DNA of 64,000 nt from Saururus chinensis (lineage: Eukaryota > Streptophyta > Magnoliopsida > Piperales > Saururaceae): contig CP141146.1 of NCBI GenBank assembly GCA_035235625.1, positions 12,332,501 to 12,396,500 of the forward strand. Direction: 5' to 3'. The translations under genes were made by a program, and so were the position numbers. Below are positions 33,501-44,957 of the stretch, in pieces; position 1 is the first letter of the stretch, and every line of letters starts with the position of its first letter. Below the pieces are notes generated by a model. The model searched no databases, had not been told where the DNA came from, and saw only the letters and a program-made list of their open reading frames with translations.

Positions 33501-34038
33501 TCTTACCTCGCCACTGCTAGTCTTCGAGCTTGCTTCTCCTCCCTTATTCTCGTTGAACAGACTTGCCGGAAACTCCTTCTACGACCCCCCTCTCTTTCCC
33601 ACGCCTAAGCGCCAAAAAGATCTCCCAAAATAAGCCCTAGGTGGCCTTTTTATAATCATGTTGATTAGGAACCCTATTCTCTTTATGTTGGGTCAAACCT
33701 CCCCACTTAGGCAACCTAATTGAGCCTCTAAAAATTAATTTTTATCACTTTAATTAATCGGGCCCGTATAGTGACTGAAACGGATAATTTGCACGTCTAA
33801 TTTGGGTAAACTGGCCATGCGCGCTATGTTCAACTTCGAAAGGTCGCATCTCCCTCATCCCGATTTGGGCGTTCTTGGTGGCGTTTCGAAGCTCTTTCTG
33901 TCTACTTTCCATCAATATAGGTCTCAACTACCAATTCCAAACATTGAGCAAGTTATTCTTACAAGAAGGTCAAGGGATCCAATGGCCTATTTTCCAAGTG
34001 ATTTAGTTTCGAAACCTAAGAAAATCTAGGATATTACA
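30530..34038 (-). repeat. Right arm of the large inverted repeat (split)
   Basis: This is the inverted partner of 29025-30520, interrupted by the 2,031-bp solo LTR and its 5-bp target duplication. Without the insertion the arm is about 1.47 kb, close to the left arm. Similarity looks like roughly 80-90% by eye, with indels. Confidence 0.75.
31039..33069 (+). mobile_element. 2.0-kb solo LTR with GCGAG target duplication
   Basis: It starts TGTAACACCCCGC and ends GGGACGTTACA. Exact 5-bp repeats GCGAG flank it at 31034-31038 and 33070-33074. It belongs to the family of the 7524-8650 solo LTR but is full length. It contains a TATA-like word (GTATATAAATACTTG, about 31504) preceded by a GC-rich segment, which may be the LTR promoter. 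It has repeated GAGGNNNTGTCYKYCNYCT words (31680-32000) and a GATCTGATNTGATC-rich section (32330-32530). No gag or pol is inside. It is the most recent event in this stack. Confidence 0.9.
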
Positions 34039-34491
34039 TTCTTCCCATGTTATAAAGAATTGTGTCCTCTCAATTCGCCAGGACCAATCCTAGACAAGCT
34101 TGGCCTTCAACTCAAAAACTCATTGTGCCCTCTTTAGGGTTTCTATTCTGATCATTTAGTCAACGGAATTTCCCATGGGAAGCGTATCTTCTCACATGAC
34201 TTAATCCATTAGACCTACATCGTTTGGTGCTCCATGGTTGGTCCCATGCTTACCCAAGCAATTTATACGTAAGGGAAAATGACTCCCAAAACATTGAATT
34301 TAAAATCCAGTGATACTCTCCTAGCCTAAGCAAAAGGTCAAGTTGAGCCCCAAAACCAACAATAAATAAACTAGGTGGGCCATATTACATTCTCCCCCTC
34401 AAACCACATCAATTGAAACTTATAATTTAAGTAGCACACATTAAGAAAATAAATAATTAAAATCCTACAAAATTCAGGTTGTTACACCATG

Positions 34492-35229
34492 GCTATTGGG
34501 CACTAGTCCCCCTGCAATCACCCATCGTGCCTCCTTACATTTGCAGGTGTTTGCTACCTCCAAAAGGCCCTTCAGTCCATCTAGCTAACAATTGTCATAT
34601 CCTCTGAATGCCTCATCTCACTCTAGATTCCAATCCATCTCCCGATGTTGACATCCTCCCCTCACTTCTGCCATCCAATGCTCCCAGAGTTCTAGTAGCT
34701 CACCTCCCATCACCATTTCTCTTTGAGCCAAAGCCTACCCTTGACAGTCCGCCACCATCTGCATATGCGATTCACAACCTCCTGCTCTACCTCACATTTG
34801 GTAGATTTTCTGCCCAACAACCCCACCTGTTGGAAATTTGAGAGATGCCAAATGAAGGTTGAACTTTTGAGGTTCATTGAGTTTTGCTTGAAGTCACTGT
34901 CATTATTTGGGTGTTATTTTTTTAGATTAATGAAGAAATTTTTAAGGCAAGGTGCTTGATTAATGATGGGGATGTTAAGGCATATGGTATTCTGCTAATA
35001 TTATGTTTCTCCTTTGTCTTTTATATGGCTTTGATCTCTTTGTATTCTTGTATTTTTGGGTAGATCAAAGGCTCTTTATTTATTGTAGTCTTGCCCTACC
35101 TGACCAAGACTATATAAGCATGTAACTCTCACTATTCAAAGTAATGGAAATATAGTTTTCTCTCATGCTTCATTTGTTAGATGAAATTATTACTAGATGA
35201 ATGATGCTGATATGTTTTTTTTTTTTCAT
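34492..35229. other. hAT interior between nested element and transposase relic
   Basis: Plus-strand open frames at 34608-34841 and 34723-34959 overlap in different frames and have no recognised domain. 34980-35170 is AT-rich and resembles an LTR tail (TCTTGCCCTACCTGACCAAG, then ACTATATAAGCATGTAACTC). No supported gene. Confidence 0.3.
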
Positions 35230-35234
35230 CTATG

Positions 35235-36170
35235 ACAAAGAAAATGGTTGTTAAGTTTGAGAAGTATTGGACAAAGAGTAACTTGTTCTTGGTGTTAGCT
35301 TGTGTGATGGTTCATATATTTGAAATAAAACCCATTAAACTTTATTTTCCAAATTTTTATGGTGAAGCATTCTCTAATAAAAATTCTTGAAGTTCATGTT
35401 TGTTAATGAGGTTTTATGAACAATATGTTTCTCAAGTTCCTGGGTCAAGTGAAAACAATGATACAACTCAATTTAGAGGTTCATCTTTAAGTGGTGAAAA
35501 GATGTCTATGTGTACCAGTAGATGAGATGATGTGTTTATGAGTAGACTGAACAAATACATTGAAGAGAATGTAGTGAATAGTCAAAAGTTGAAAATAATT
35601 TATTTTTAGAAGAACTTGTGGTGAAAGACCTCTATTCAAATTCCTTCAATGTTCTGGTTTTGTAGAAGATAAATGCTCCAAGGTTTCTAATCTTATCACA
35701 AATTTAAATAGATATTTTATCTATTATTGCATTAGAATTAGTTTTTAGTACAAGTGGAAGAGTTATTAGCCAATTTAGGAGTTGCTTGAGAACAAATACA
35801 ATGCAAAACTTGATTTATTCACAAGATTGGTTGAGGTCTAGATATAAAGGTAAAACATTTTAATGTTATTTTACTTTGGTTTTACATCTATTGTTCTTAA
35901 GTAATTATTTATGACACTCTATATTTGTTTGCACATGAAGAATCAATAGATTTTGAGGGAGATAAAGCTTTTTGTACAAGCATCTTTGAGTTGCCTTTAA
36001 AAGATGAAGAAACAAAAATTACAAATGCTTGAAGATGATGTCTAATACATTGTAAGTTTTTAATTTCTTTATTATTTACTTCATTGGTTGCATCTTATTT
36101 TAATCTTACTATTTTTTTATTTTTTTATTGCAGTCTAAATATGAAGTGTTGAAGTTTGAGTCTTGGAGAA
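35235..36170 (+). pseudogene. Decayed hAT-superfamily transposase, C-terminal part
   Basis: Broken frames translate to recognisable hAT pieces. One is FEKYWTKSNLFLVLACVM with PIKLYFPNFYG (35250-35370), the region before the dimerisation domain in RICESLEEPER-type transposases. The other is NAPRFLILSQI then LVFSTSGRVISQFRSCLRTN and SQDWLRSRY (about 35668-35850), the hATC dimerisation region with its conserved (A/V)FSTSGR(V/I) core. Stops and frameshifts separate them. The BED finger and catalytic region are absent, so it cannot make a transposase. It marks the surrounding 28781-36745 element as hAT. Confidence 0.8.
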
Positions 36171-36745
36171 CAAGATGAGAAGTTGAAGTTAATGTCTTTT
36201 TTATTGTTAAAGACTTCTAAGATTTGAACATGTTTAATTGTGTATGTTGATAAAGACTTTTAGTGATTGGTTTGTTAGACTATTGTTTGATGTTATTTGA
36301 TGGGTTTTTTGGGTAGTATGGACTATTGATATGTTGTCATTCACTACAATTTATTTTTTAAATTTAGATGCTACATGATATCTTTTGAATGATTTGATAG
36401 GATATTGATATGTATTTGATTTACAAGTTGAATGATTGGATAAGATATTGATACCTATTTGAAAAAAAAAGGGTTGAATGATTGGATGAGATTATGATAT
36501 GTTGAAAAGAGTTAGAATTGACTCATTCCCTATTAGAAGTTTATTGAGATAGATGACTCAAATTGAAATGTATTGAAACAGGGTATGGATTAGTATAATT
36601 ATCCATGTTCGTCCGTGTGTGTGACAAACAAATGCAAACGAAAAATCTTATTTCATCACAAACAACGGATGGACGAACATTGTTTACATGAGAAAACAAA
36701 TGGCTGCGGACATCCCTTGTCCGTATCCGTCCGTTTACATCCCTA

Positions 36746-38100
36746 CATTAAATTGCCGGCCAATGACAATCAGATTTGGCCTCCTTCAGGCATTGGTGGT
36801 TGTCGGTGTGCACCGTCGGCTAATCACAATAGATTAAAAAAAGGCCTTTTGGTCCCCAGCCGGTCACTGGATGGCGGTAGGGCTATAGGAATCACCGTGT
36901 GGCGATGATTCAGCTAGGCTTGGCCCTCGTTCCACCACGATGGGTAGAGGCTAGCAGATACAGGGAAGATGACTTGCATTGTAGGTCATTGGGCTCGGGT
37001 CTAGGTTGGGTGACCTGACTTGTTTTGGCTAGGGCCTGACTAGGCTGATCTTGGTTTGGGTCCATGCTGGTTCTTCAAAAAATGGTGTGCTATTGAACAG
37101 GTTTGGTTTAGTGGGGTTTATTTGTGAAAAAAATCTAAGAAAATTAGTTTGGACCAAGTTTCATCTTGGAAAAAATCCTAAAGCCTATAAAATGACTAGT
37201 TTACCCTTGTAGTTGAAAAATAGTTTATGGGCTCTATTTCAAGGGTTTGCAAGTAGAGTTAAAAAATGAAAAAAATCCTAGTCATAGGTAACATAATACT
37301 CTAATTTTGGACAAAAGCATATGATACGAAAAAATCCCAATAATTGGTTAAAGTACCATTTTGACCCTAGGTTAAGGTGTGAATCAATGAGTGAACCAAA
37401 GTTGATTCAAGGGGTTAATAACCCCATACTTCAAATAAAAGAGGTGTAACCAAGAGGTAGCATGAAGCCCTTTAGAATCGGAGGTAGTATAACACAATAT
37501 GTGGGACTACCAGTACATATCCTATATTTTCTATTATGGGCTTGCACTTCGCCATTTACCTAGCCCTAGCCATGATAATAAGTGCAACGTGCTCTTTAAT
37601 GCCACAATTTGGTTTGTGCCTTAATATTACTATTTATTGGGACCTATGTGGGCCAATGTTATTATTATGTTTTCATATGCTTTAATACGTGTAATTGTTG
37701 TGTGATAGTAGTTTACCACTAGGCTAAGATTAGTGAAAAGATTAATCATAAGAGAATAGCTAGCTTTGGATTGGGCAATAATACTTAATTAAAATAAAGA
37801 CTAAAATACCCTCATAAGGGTCTAAGAGTAGTTCATTGAGTGAACAGGGCCTTTGACTTGGCAATTTGCTTTAGTTAATGAACCAATGACCATTTTGAGT
37901 TTTAACCCTAGTCTCAAAGAGACCAATAGAGTTTGTGATAGTTATTCTGAACCCTTGCAGATGAACATTGATAGGGTTAGAGATAGTTATTTTGAGTTCT
38001 TGCTCTTTTGTAGCACTGATGGGATTTAAGATGGTTATTCAAAGTCCCTGCTTGTTGGATGAGCACTTATACATATCAATCTTGTAGATGTTGAAATATG
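36746..38100 (+). repeat. LTR-family A copy, right part
   Basis: This continues the copy split at 28780. Matches include CCCTTGTAGTTGAAAAATAG near 37203 to the arm sequence near 30245. The stretch 37590-37990 matches, in reverse, 12940-13310 of the minus-strand copy (GTTAATGAACCAATGA, GAGACCAATAGAGTTTGTGA, CTCTTTAATGCCACAATTTG). The right end is not sharply defined. Confidence 0.6.
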
Positions 38101-38634
38101 AATTTTTAAATTTTCATTTTGCATATTCCTTTTTCTCACCCAGTTGTTTCTTTATATTTTTCTAGGGCTTTGACTTTTACTAATCTTTGTGAACTTGCAC
38201 TTGTTTTTTTTTAATAAAAAAAATTCATTGTTTTTTCTTAGTGTCAAGTAAATGACAATTTTCATGATAAATGGTTTTTTCTATGTAGGAGGTCTTTTTC
38301 ATCATCTTTATAAGAATTTTTTAATATTTTTTATTTTAATCACATGTTTTCCTTTTAAAACTTGTAAAAATCAAAGACTAGTGATATTGAACAACATAAA
38401 ACTTAGAATAGAATAGGCTAGCATTGAGTAGATTTTTTAAGTCAATGAAGATCACAAAATATTCCAAACTTTGATAATAACTAGAGATATTAGTGTGTGT
38501 AAAGTGTACTTTAAAACAAAACAGATGTAGCACATAAGTGACTAACATGATGAAAATCAACAAATGAATCGTTATTAGTCATATAGATTACCCATTGAGT
38601 TAATAACTAATCAATCATCAATTTATGACTCTTC
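38101..38634. other. AT-rich intergenic, nothing recognised
   Basis: Highly AT-rich (poly-T runs near 38200 and 38330). A 61-codon minus-strand frame has no recognisable content. Confidence 0.4.
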
Positions 38635-40070
38635 TTAGCCAAAAAATTCTTTTCGGTTTTCATTTTTCTTAAAAATAAAATAGCTAAAAAAATTAATCTT
38701 GTGAAAAATGACAAGAAAGTTATTGTTCAGACAAATGGATTTTTTCATGTGAATGAATTGAATAGAATTCACAGCTTTAGTGAAGATATCAACTAATTGA
38801 TCATCTGGTGAGACGTGATGAAGATTGAAAACTTGATTTTCAACTAGGTCCCAAATGAAGTGATGTATGATGTCAATTTGGTTACTCTTAGAATGTTGAA
38901 CATGATCTCTAGGCATTAAAACAAAGTTAAGGTGATCACAATAGACAAAAAGAGTATGTTGCCTAACACCATAGTTAGACACATCCCCTTCATCTAACAT
39001 GAGTACTGCAACATACTCAACTTCAGTAGTAAAAAGAACAACATTGTTTTGCTTTATACTCAACTAGGTAACTAAACAATTTCATAAGTAAAAACATCCG
39101 CCTAATGTGCTTTTCCTATCATTTATATGACTAGGTCAATCAACATTTACATAACTAACTAATTCAGTTAATATATCGAAAGATTACCATAAGCCAAATC
39201 ATAGGTGTCATACATATAACATATAATTCATTTCACAACATGAAGATGAGGTTCTTTAGGTCTTGATTAAAACCAGGTACACAAGCCTATTGTATGTGAA
39301 ATGTCTGATTTATTGACAGCAAGATATAAAAGAGTACTTATCATACTTCTATACAAGGTAAGATTCATTGATTTGCAATTGTTTGCTTAATTTGGTTTGG
39401 TTTTGCTTCCCCTCTTGTGAGACCAAATTGCTTCACTAGATCATTTACAAATTTTGTTTGAGAGAAAAAAATACCACTTTTGGTTTATTTGACATTAAGT
39501 CCTAGAAATAATGTAAGTTCCCTTACTATGCTTATTTCAAACTCAAATTGCATTTTCCCAACAAATTCTCCTAACATATATTTGATTGCTGAGCCCACAA
39601 CAATATCAATCACATAGATTTGTACTACTATCACACGTAGTCTTTTCCTCTTGCAATGAATAATGTTTTGTTAGTACTTCCCCTCTCATATCCTTGATTC
39701 GGTAAATAAGTAGTTAACCTCTCATACTATACTCTAAGTACTTGTTTCAAAATATAAAGTGTTCTTTTTAGAATATAAACATAATTAACTGAGGATTTCA
39801 AATCTTGGAAGTTGTTCTACATATACTTCTTCCTCTAACATGTCATTGAGAAATTTAATATTTACATCCATTTGATATAATTTAAACTTTAGATGATCTG
39901 CCATAGCAAGCAACAAACTGATGGATTCCAATCTAGCTACAGGAGCAAAAGTTTCTTCAAAATCTATTCTATACCCTTGAGCAGCAAGACAAGCTTTGTT
40001 CCTAACAACGATTCTATATTCATCTAGGGTTCCCATCATTGTTTCTTTATACTTTACAAAGTACATTATA
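38635..40070 (-). pseudogene. Degenerate Ty1/copia pol (reverse transcriptase and RNase H)
   Basis: On the minus strand the 5' part (40066-39785) encodes a copia reverse-transcriptase block with YKARLVAQGY-like, [15 protein letters not shown] and [11 protein letters not shown] motifs. Broken frames then read YERLTTYLPNQGYERG and QIYVIDIVVG (39740-39590), where YVIDI stands in place of the catalytic YVDD. The 3' part (39063-38635) encodes the RNase H tail with TTEVEYVAV, CDHLNFV, KSNQIDIIHHF and SPDDQLVDIFTKA. Many stops, shifts and the altered active site make it inactive. No LTRs could be paired to it. Confidence 0.88.
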
Positions 40071-41322
40071 CATATTGCAACTTCTTTTAGATGCTTTCAT
40101 TTTAATACCTACATTTTATACCCATCATCAACTACTTTACCATTTAGAGCATCCCGCAAAAAACCGAAGTCCACTCCCTAGATTTAAATCCAATCCCCTT
40201 AGACTAGTCGCCAACCGCCCATACTATTATTGAAGGTGAAGACCCTATCCTGTTGCTGATGGACAACAATAACTTGATGTCCATACGCCAAGAAGTCCTT
40301 AAAACACCCCTCTTATATTGACACACATGGCCCTTTGAAGGTCAACAACCTTTGGCCAATGACAACCTTTTTAAATGACTTTTGATCCTTTGAAGATCAC
40401 ATGAGTAACACTTTTGGGTAATCACCTTCAACTTTTCAAATTCAAATAGAGCCTTAACTCCTATTCCACGTGAATACCCCATTAGGCCAAAACCTTTTGT
40501 GAAGACAACATTTTGGTCAACACCCCTCATGCAAACTACCTCGTGGTCAATACCTTTCCTGTAAATTGCTATGTGGTCTACACCTCATAACGAAACTTGT
40601 GAAGAGATTTTTCAGGTCAACACTTCTCGTGTATACCACATCTTGGTCTACAACTCATTTCTCTTATTTGGATCACTATCCTTTTTAATGGATTAAAACC
40701 CATTTTACTTGTCCTTAGAGTTAGTTTATCTTATGATGATAGGTTATTCTTCCTTCCTCCCTTTCCTTTACATATAAAGGTTGGAATTTGTGGAATGCAT
40801 TTCCAAAGATGAGTCACTCTATTTTTATAATCAGGCAAAAACTCATCAAGAGCAATATTTAAAAAACCTCACGGCATATTGATGAGAACAAAATTGTCAG
40901 AAACACGCTATCTCCATGCATTAACATTCACAATCCTTAACCCACTTCTCCGCACCTGTAGCTTTAAATGGAGTTGCAAAAAAATTTACAAACAAACTTC
41001 ATGCAATAAATGCCTAAAAATCATTGTTTACACTTAAAGATTCTAAAATAATCTTAGTGCAAGTGGGTGTAGAAGATAAAATGCAAGAATATAGTGTGTT
41101 GTAGATTTCACAAAGAAAAGATGCTACATGGGGGTGATGTTACTATGTTGATAATGGAGTGCATTAGGGGCTGAAAATTCTGGAGAAGAAATGCAACAGA
41201 AAAGTCCATAAAAGGAAGATTCCACATACAAGACATGCAGCCCATAAATTTTGCAAAATTACAAATTAGCCCAAATATAGTAATTCATATTTTAAACAAA
41301 TAACGAGATGAAGAGAATCCAA
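40071..41322. other. 3' flank of the PNPOx-like gene, no gene seen
   Basis: 40240-40640 has repeated imperfect words (TGGTCAACACC(T/C)(C/T)TC, CCTTTTGTGAAGACAACATT-type) about 30-40 bp apart, a degenerate minisatellite-like stretch. 40640-41322 is AT-rich and probably contains the 3' untranslated region of the minus-strand gene. No clean polyadenylation signal can be fixed. Confidence 0.4.
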
Positions 41323-44300
41323 TTATGGATTGATCTCCTCAAAAATCCAAAGCCTAACACCATCACCATTTAGTTTGGAGTTGAACATCAACCTCTTATT
41401 GCACTTTAGATTTAAATAATCTACCTGAAACTTGGCAAGGAAAGGTGGAACACTTTAGCCGGAAAGAGACAAGAATATAACAATTGTGTATTCACCAATT
41501 AAGAAATAAATGTAGTGCACATCTGTGTAGAGAGAGAGGGAGGGAGGGAGGGACCTGTTCTGGGTCCACCACCAAAAGACAAAATGCGTCAGCAGGGCCA
41601 GAAGATGGATCCAGGCTAAAGTCCTTACCTGGTCCCTCACTTATACATGGAAGACCAGGGCTAGATCCCAAATACTGTAATCTTGACTTCAAAGAACTAG
41701 CAAACCAAGCTCTTTCCCTTTGCTTCAACGCAAAAGCAAAATATTAATTTCAGAACATGCAAGTTTATACATGTCATTCATAATGGACTAAACTTGAAGG
41801 AAAAAAGAACATTCATTTGAAGAATAAAAGGACATGATATTGAAAACCCATGTTAATATCATTGTCTGCTAAAGAGCAAAAAGATTTTCAGATAAAAAAA
41901 AGATCCAATGGATTTTTGTAAGACAAAAATGAGAAGGGAATGTAATGTATATATTTTTGAAAATTCTTTGATGCACACTAAGAGAAGAAAGAGAAACAAA
42001 GAGAGGGATTAGATCATTTTTCTGAGAAATGGATAAAATTGTTTAATTGAAATGGATGAACCATGAAACAAATCTTTAGCCAGTAAAAGAATCACCCCCC
42101 CCCCCCCCCCCTTCCCCACCCCAGTTACAAAATGCCAAAAACCAGTAGATCACTCTATATGCATTATAAGTGATTGTATTCCATGATATCTTCTTGAATT
42201 ACAAGTTCACTGTTGAAGTAAACCAAATTTACTTTATATTTTAATTTAGTACATATGTTACGCACTAATTATCAAATTGGTTAAACTAGAAACCGGTAAA
42301 CAGGCCATTGGCCGCTTGGATGCCCAATGTAAACAATTAACATGAGATGAAAGGCTAATTTTGACCACAAATTGTTGGAAAATATAGATAGTGAGAAACT
42401 AAGAATAGACAAGTGCTACTATTGTAGTGTTCACTAAAGACAATAAATTCTCTTTAAGAACTTGGACAAGACAACAAGAGAAATAAATAAAAGTTGTAGT
42501 TCAAGGTGCTAAATTTTGTGGACTTTAGAGCACATTGTCGCTACACTAGATTTTGGCATGCGTTCCCAAGATACAACCGAACTCTGTGACCGTCTAGTGT
42601 ACACTCCAACAAGTTAGTCCTAAACTCAAAACAAAAGGTTCCCATCACCCACATTTTGCAAAAGGTTTGAATCTAGATTAGGAATAACATGGTTCTCATG
42701 CCTTTTGGTGATGCATGTGAGGGAAGAGCAAAGTGCGGCAATAAAGCAACACAACGATCCAAAGCACCCTCACCCTTGCTGCCACCCTGCATGCGCATGC
42801 AAGTGCATGAGCTTGTGTGTCCTGCACCGTTAATGCCCCACACACTTGCCCTCCCCAACATGTGTGACTCCCCACATCTAGAAAAAAAAGTCATATGGAG
42901 AGGAACAACTTACATGCCTTCCCAAACCCAACCTTGCTTACTATGTGATATTAAAAAACACACAACAAGACAGAATATTAATTACAGAAAACTCCCTCTT
43001 AATTTGAAAATTCTAAATCACTGTGGGTGTTATTTTTTCTTTAACTCGTTACCTAGTGAGCTTTATGTGACAACCTCACAAGGAGCCCACCAAATGACAG
43101 AAGAAGGAAAACCAAACATAAATAAACTGGGAGCAGTATCTTGAGTTCAGGCAGATTTTTCAGTCATGAGGTAAATGAAAGAACATTTTGAGGAGCTAAC
43201 TGTGCCTCAAAAGCTGCCAAATCATTCACCAACCTCATTCTCATTCATCCTGTAAAACGAACAACTAGGCAGACCCTTGGCCACTTAGATGAATTATGTA
43301 AATAAGTAAACGTAAGATGAAAGACCAATTGAGACCATAAATAAGCTGGAGCGGCATTCAGATTAGTTGGTCAAGGGAAGTACAAAAGGAATATTTATAG
43401 CAGCCAGCTGTCCCTCAAAAGCTAGTGAAACATTCTCCATGCTCATGCTATAAAAGAAATAACTATGCTAGTAAACGTTATGCTCAATTAGCACTAAGCA
43501 AAGAACAACACCTAATAATTGTATAAATTCTTATGGACAAAACAGGGTTGTGAGAACCTGTAGAGGCAGTGACTCAATACTTATATATATATTAGCAAAG
43601 AAATATTGTTCACTTTGACCAGTTTAATTAGCTTTTTATAGGCATAATCTTAATGGTTACTAGGTCCATGCCCGATTTCTTTTGTGCTTAAAACAACTTA
43701 GTTGATTTGATCTCTCATTCCAGCTTATTTGTCTACATCATTCATGCAGTTTTAGCCATGTTTCAGTTCACTTTTTATGTAGATATCTACAAGATGTTAA
43801 AGCCAGGTTTCACATATGTCACATTTACATGCAAGTAGATTTTATCTTCAAAATAACTCAATAATAGCATGTACTTACCAATTCAGATTCCTGAAATGTG
43901 AAAGCTCTCAAAAGCCAGAAACCACACGCATTGAAAGAGTATGATTCTTAATTAGTAATTTTCTTCTAATTTCAACAAATTAAGTTGTATAACTTTTCCA
44001 AAGCATAAACAAGAATCCATATAGCATTTAGGGAGATTTTTGGCAAGTTGAAATATCTATCCTGAAGGTTTATTTTTAAGGACTGATAAGAATAGGCTTA
44101 CCTCAAGCTTGACAGGATCAGTATCCAACCCATCAATGATATCTATTTTCCCATTTATCCGAAACTGCTCCCATGATTCAGTGAAGTACCAACATATCTG
44201 CAAAGAACATGTCACAAAAAGTGAACACATAACCTTCACCAAAGTGGATTTCTAATTTCTAAAAGTTCCATGTTTCCATTAAGCCTCTGTATATGAAGTT

Positions 44301-44939
44301 ATATTTATGTTAGTGCACATTAGTAAGAGAGAGAGAGAGAGAGAGTTCGTGGCATTTGATAAAAATTTCAAAGAAAGCAATAAACATGAAAATTGAATCC
44401 AATTGACACATTACCTCACCGCATGGAAAATGTTTAATATCTTCTATCTGCAAAAATCATATGAAGGTGACAAGAGATAAGTGAAAAACATTGAGAAAGG
44501 AAGCATTTCGAAGCTAGGAAAAGCAGAAAACCTTACCTTGCGAGTTCTAGCATCCGTATTGATTTGTATCTTATCGGATCCTTCCTGAAACCCTCTGAAA
44601 CACTTAAAAATTCCAAATCTATGCAGACAATAAAACAGGGAAACAAAAGTTTCTTTTCAAAAATCAGAAATTGGTAAAAAAGAAACCTGAAAACGACCGT
44701 GCGATTGGCGGGCCGGCCATTAGCGCCGATTGTCGCCTGAATTTTCCATGAAAAATCGGATTTACATGTAATGATAATTTGTTGCTGTAATTCATGAAAG
44801 TCGCAGAAATGAACATTGAATGCAGAAAATTTTGAGGACGGGAAGGGAAGATTACGAGCTGGAAGAAGGGTGAGTGCTTGAGGTGGGAGTTGGACTCCAA
44901 GGCATTCAGGAGCAGCTGCTTCCATGACGCCGCGGCCAT
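41323..44939 (-). CDS. Pyridoxamine 5'-phosphate oxidase-like (PNPOx-like) FMN-fold protein
   Basis: Seven minus-strand exons join in phase: 44939-44856, 44736-44687, 44594-44537, 44447-44415, 44197-44102, 41722-41555, 41424-41323. They give 196 aa. The product resembles the plant 'pyridoxamine 5'-phosphate oxidase family protein' of the Alr4036 type (Arabidopsis At2g46580 as I recall it), which is distinct from the large bifunctional PNPOx. Visible blocks are WKQLLLNALESNSHLKHSPF (6-25), ATIGANGRPANRTVVFRGF (29-47), IQINTDARTRKIEDI (54-68), GEICWYFTESWEQFRINGKI (74-93), REKAWFA-like RERAWFASSLKSRLQYLG (98-115) and the C-terminal MFNSKLNGDGVRLWIFEEINP (176-196). In relatives the (R)TVVFRG and R(K) residues contact FMN phosphate. 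The enzymatic role of this subfamily is not settled. Intron 5 (2.4 kb) holds a C17 run. An upstream in-frame ATG at 44957 would add six residues. Confidence 0.9.
42095..42111. repeat. 17-base homopolymer C run
   Basis: The run of 17 C on the + strand is followed by CTTCCCCACCCC. On the minus strand, which is transcribed for the PNPOx-like gene, it gives a G-rich tract in intron 5 that could fold as a G-quadruplex. The exact count may be affected by assembly. Confidence 0.9.
42112..44101. other. Rest of PNPOx-like intron 5
   Basis: Non-coding for this gene. A 151-codon plus-strand frame (42689-43144) has no family resemblance. Two stretches (about 42290-42370 and 43260-43345) share AAC(T/G)AGGC-type words, CCNTTGGCC(A/G)CTTGGATG and GTAAACAATTAACATGAGATGAAAG, so a duplicated repeat is likely. 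Confidence 0.4.
44327..44346. repeat. Short (GA)n microsatellite
   Basis: Ten AG units lie within intron 4 of the PNPOx-like gene. Confidence 0.85.
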
Positions 44940-44957
44940 TTCCGGCCACCGTCGCAC

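Larger units (their letters stand above)
29025..34486. mobile_element. Palindromic LTR-type element with CCATG target duplication
   Basis: It begins TGTAATATCCCGG and ends GGTTGTTACA. It is bracketed by CCATG at 29020-29024 and 34487-34491. Inside, a left arm (29025 to about 30520) and a right arm (about 30530-31033 plus 33075-34038) are inverted copies of LTR family A. Both outer arm ends read TGTAATATCC, and the centre holds AACCCC(A/G)GTT..CATGATTTAGATATTTAAT in both orientations. 34039-34486 is extra, non-palindromic sequence with AGGGGGAGAATGTAATAT (minus strand), a polypurine-tract-like word. The 31039-33069 solo LTR sits within the right arm. No intact gag or pol occurs. The 5-bp match could be chance, but it abuts exact TG and CA ends. 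Confidence 0.6.
28781..36745 (+). mobile_element. hAT transposon with nested insertion
   Basis: The ends are TAGGGGTGTAAATGGAC (28781) and, inverted at 36745, TAGGGATGTAAACGGAC. These are typical hAT terminal inverted repeats and differ at two positions. Further subterminal matches (GGACACNGACG-like and GTCCGTGT words) follow. A decayed hAT transposase lies near the right end (about 35230-36170). The candidate 8-bp flanks, CATCAGAA and CATTAAAT, agree at five of eight positions, so the target duplication is decayed. Some 5.5 kb of its 8 kb is the palindromic LTR element at 29025-34486. Confidence 0.7.

Noticed and set aside
28773-36753. 8-bp hAT target duplication CATCAGAA/CATTAAAT
   Set aside because: Only five of eight positions agree. 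It was kept as weak support and not treated as proof of the boundary.
42689-43144. 151-codon plus-strand frame in PNPOx-like intron 5
   Set aside because: No family resemblance, and it is antisense to an intron containing duplicated repeat sequence.
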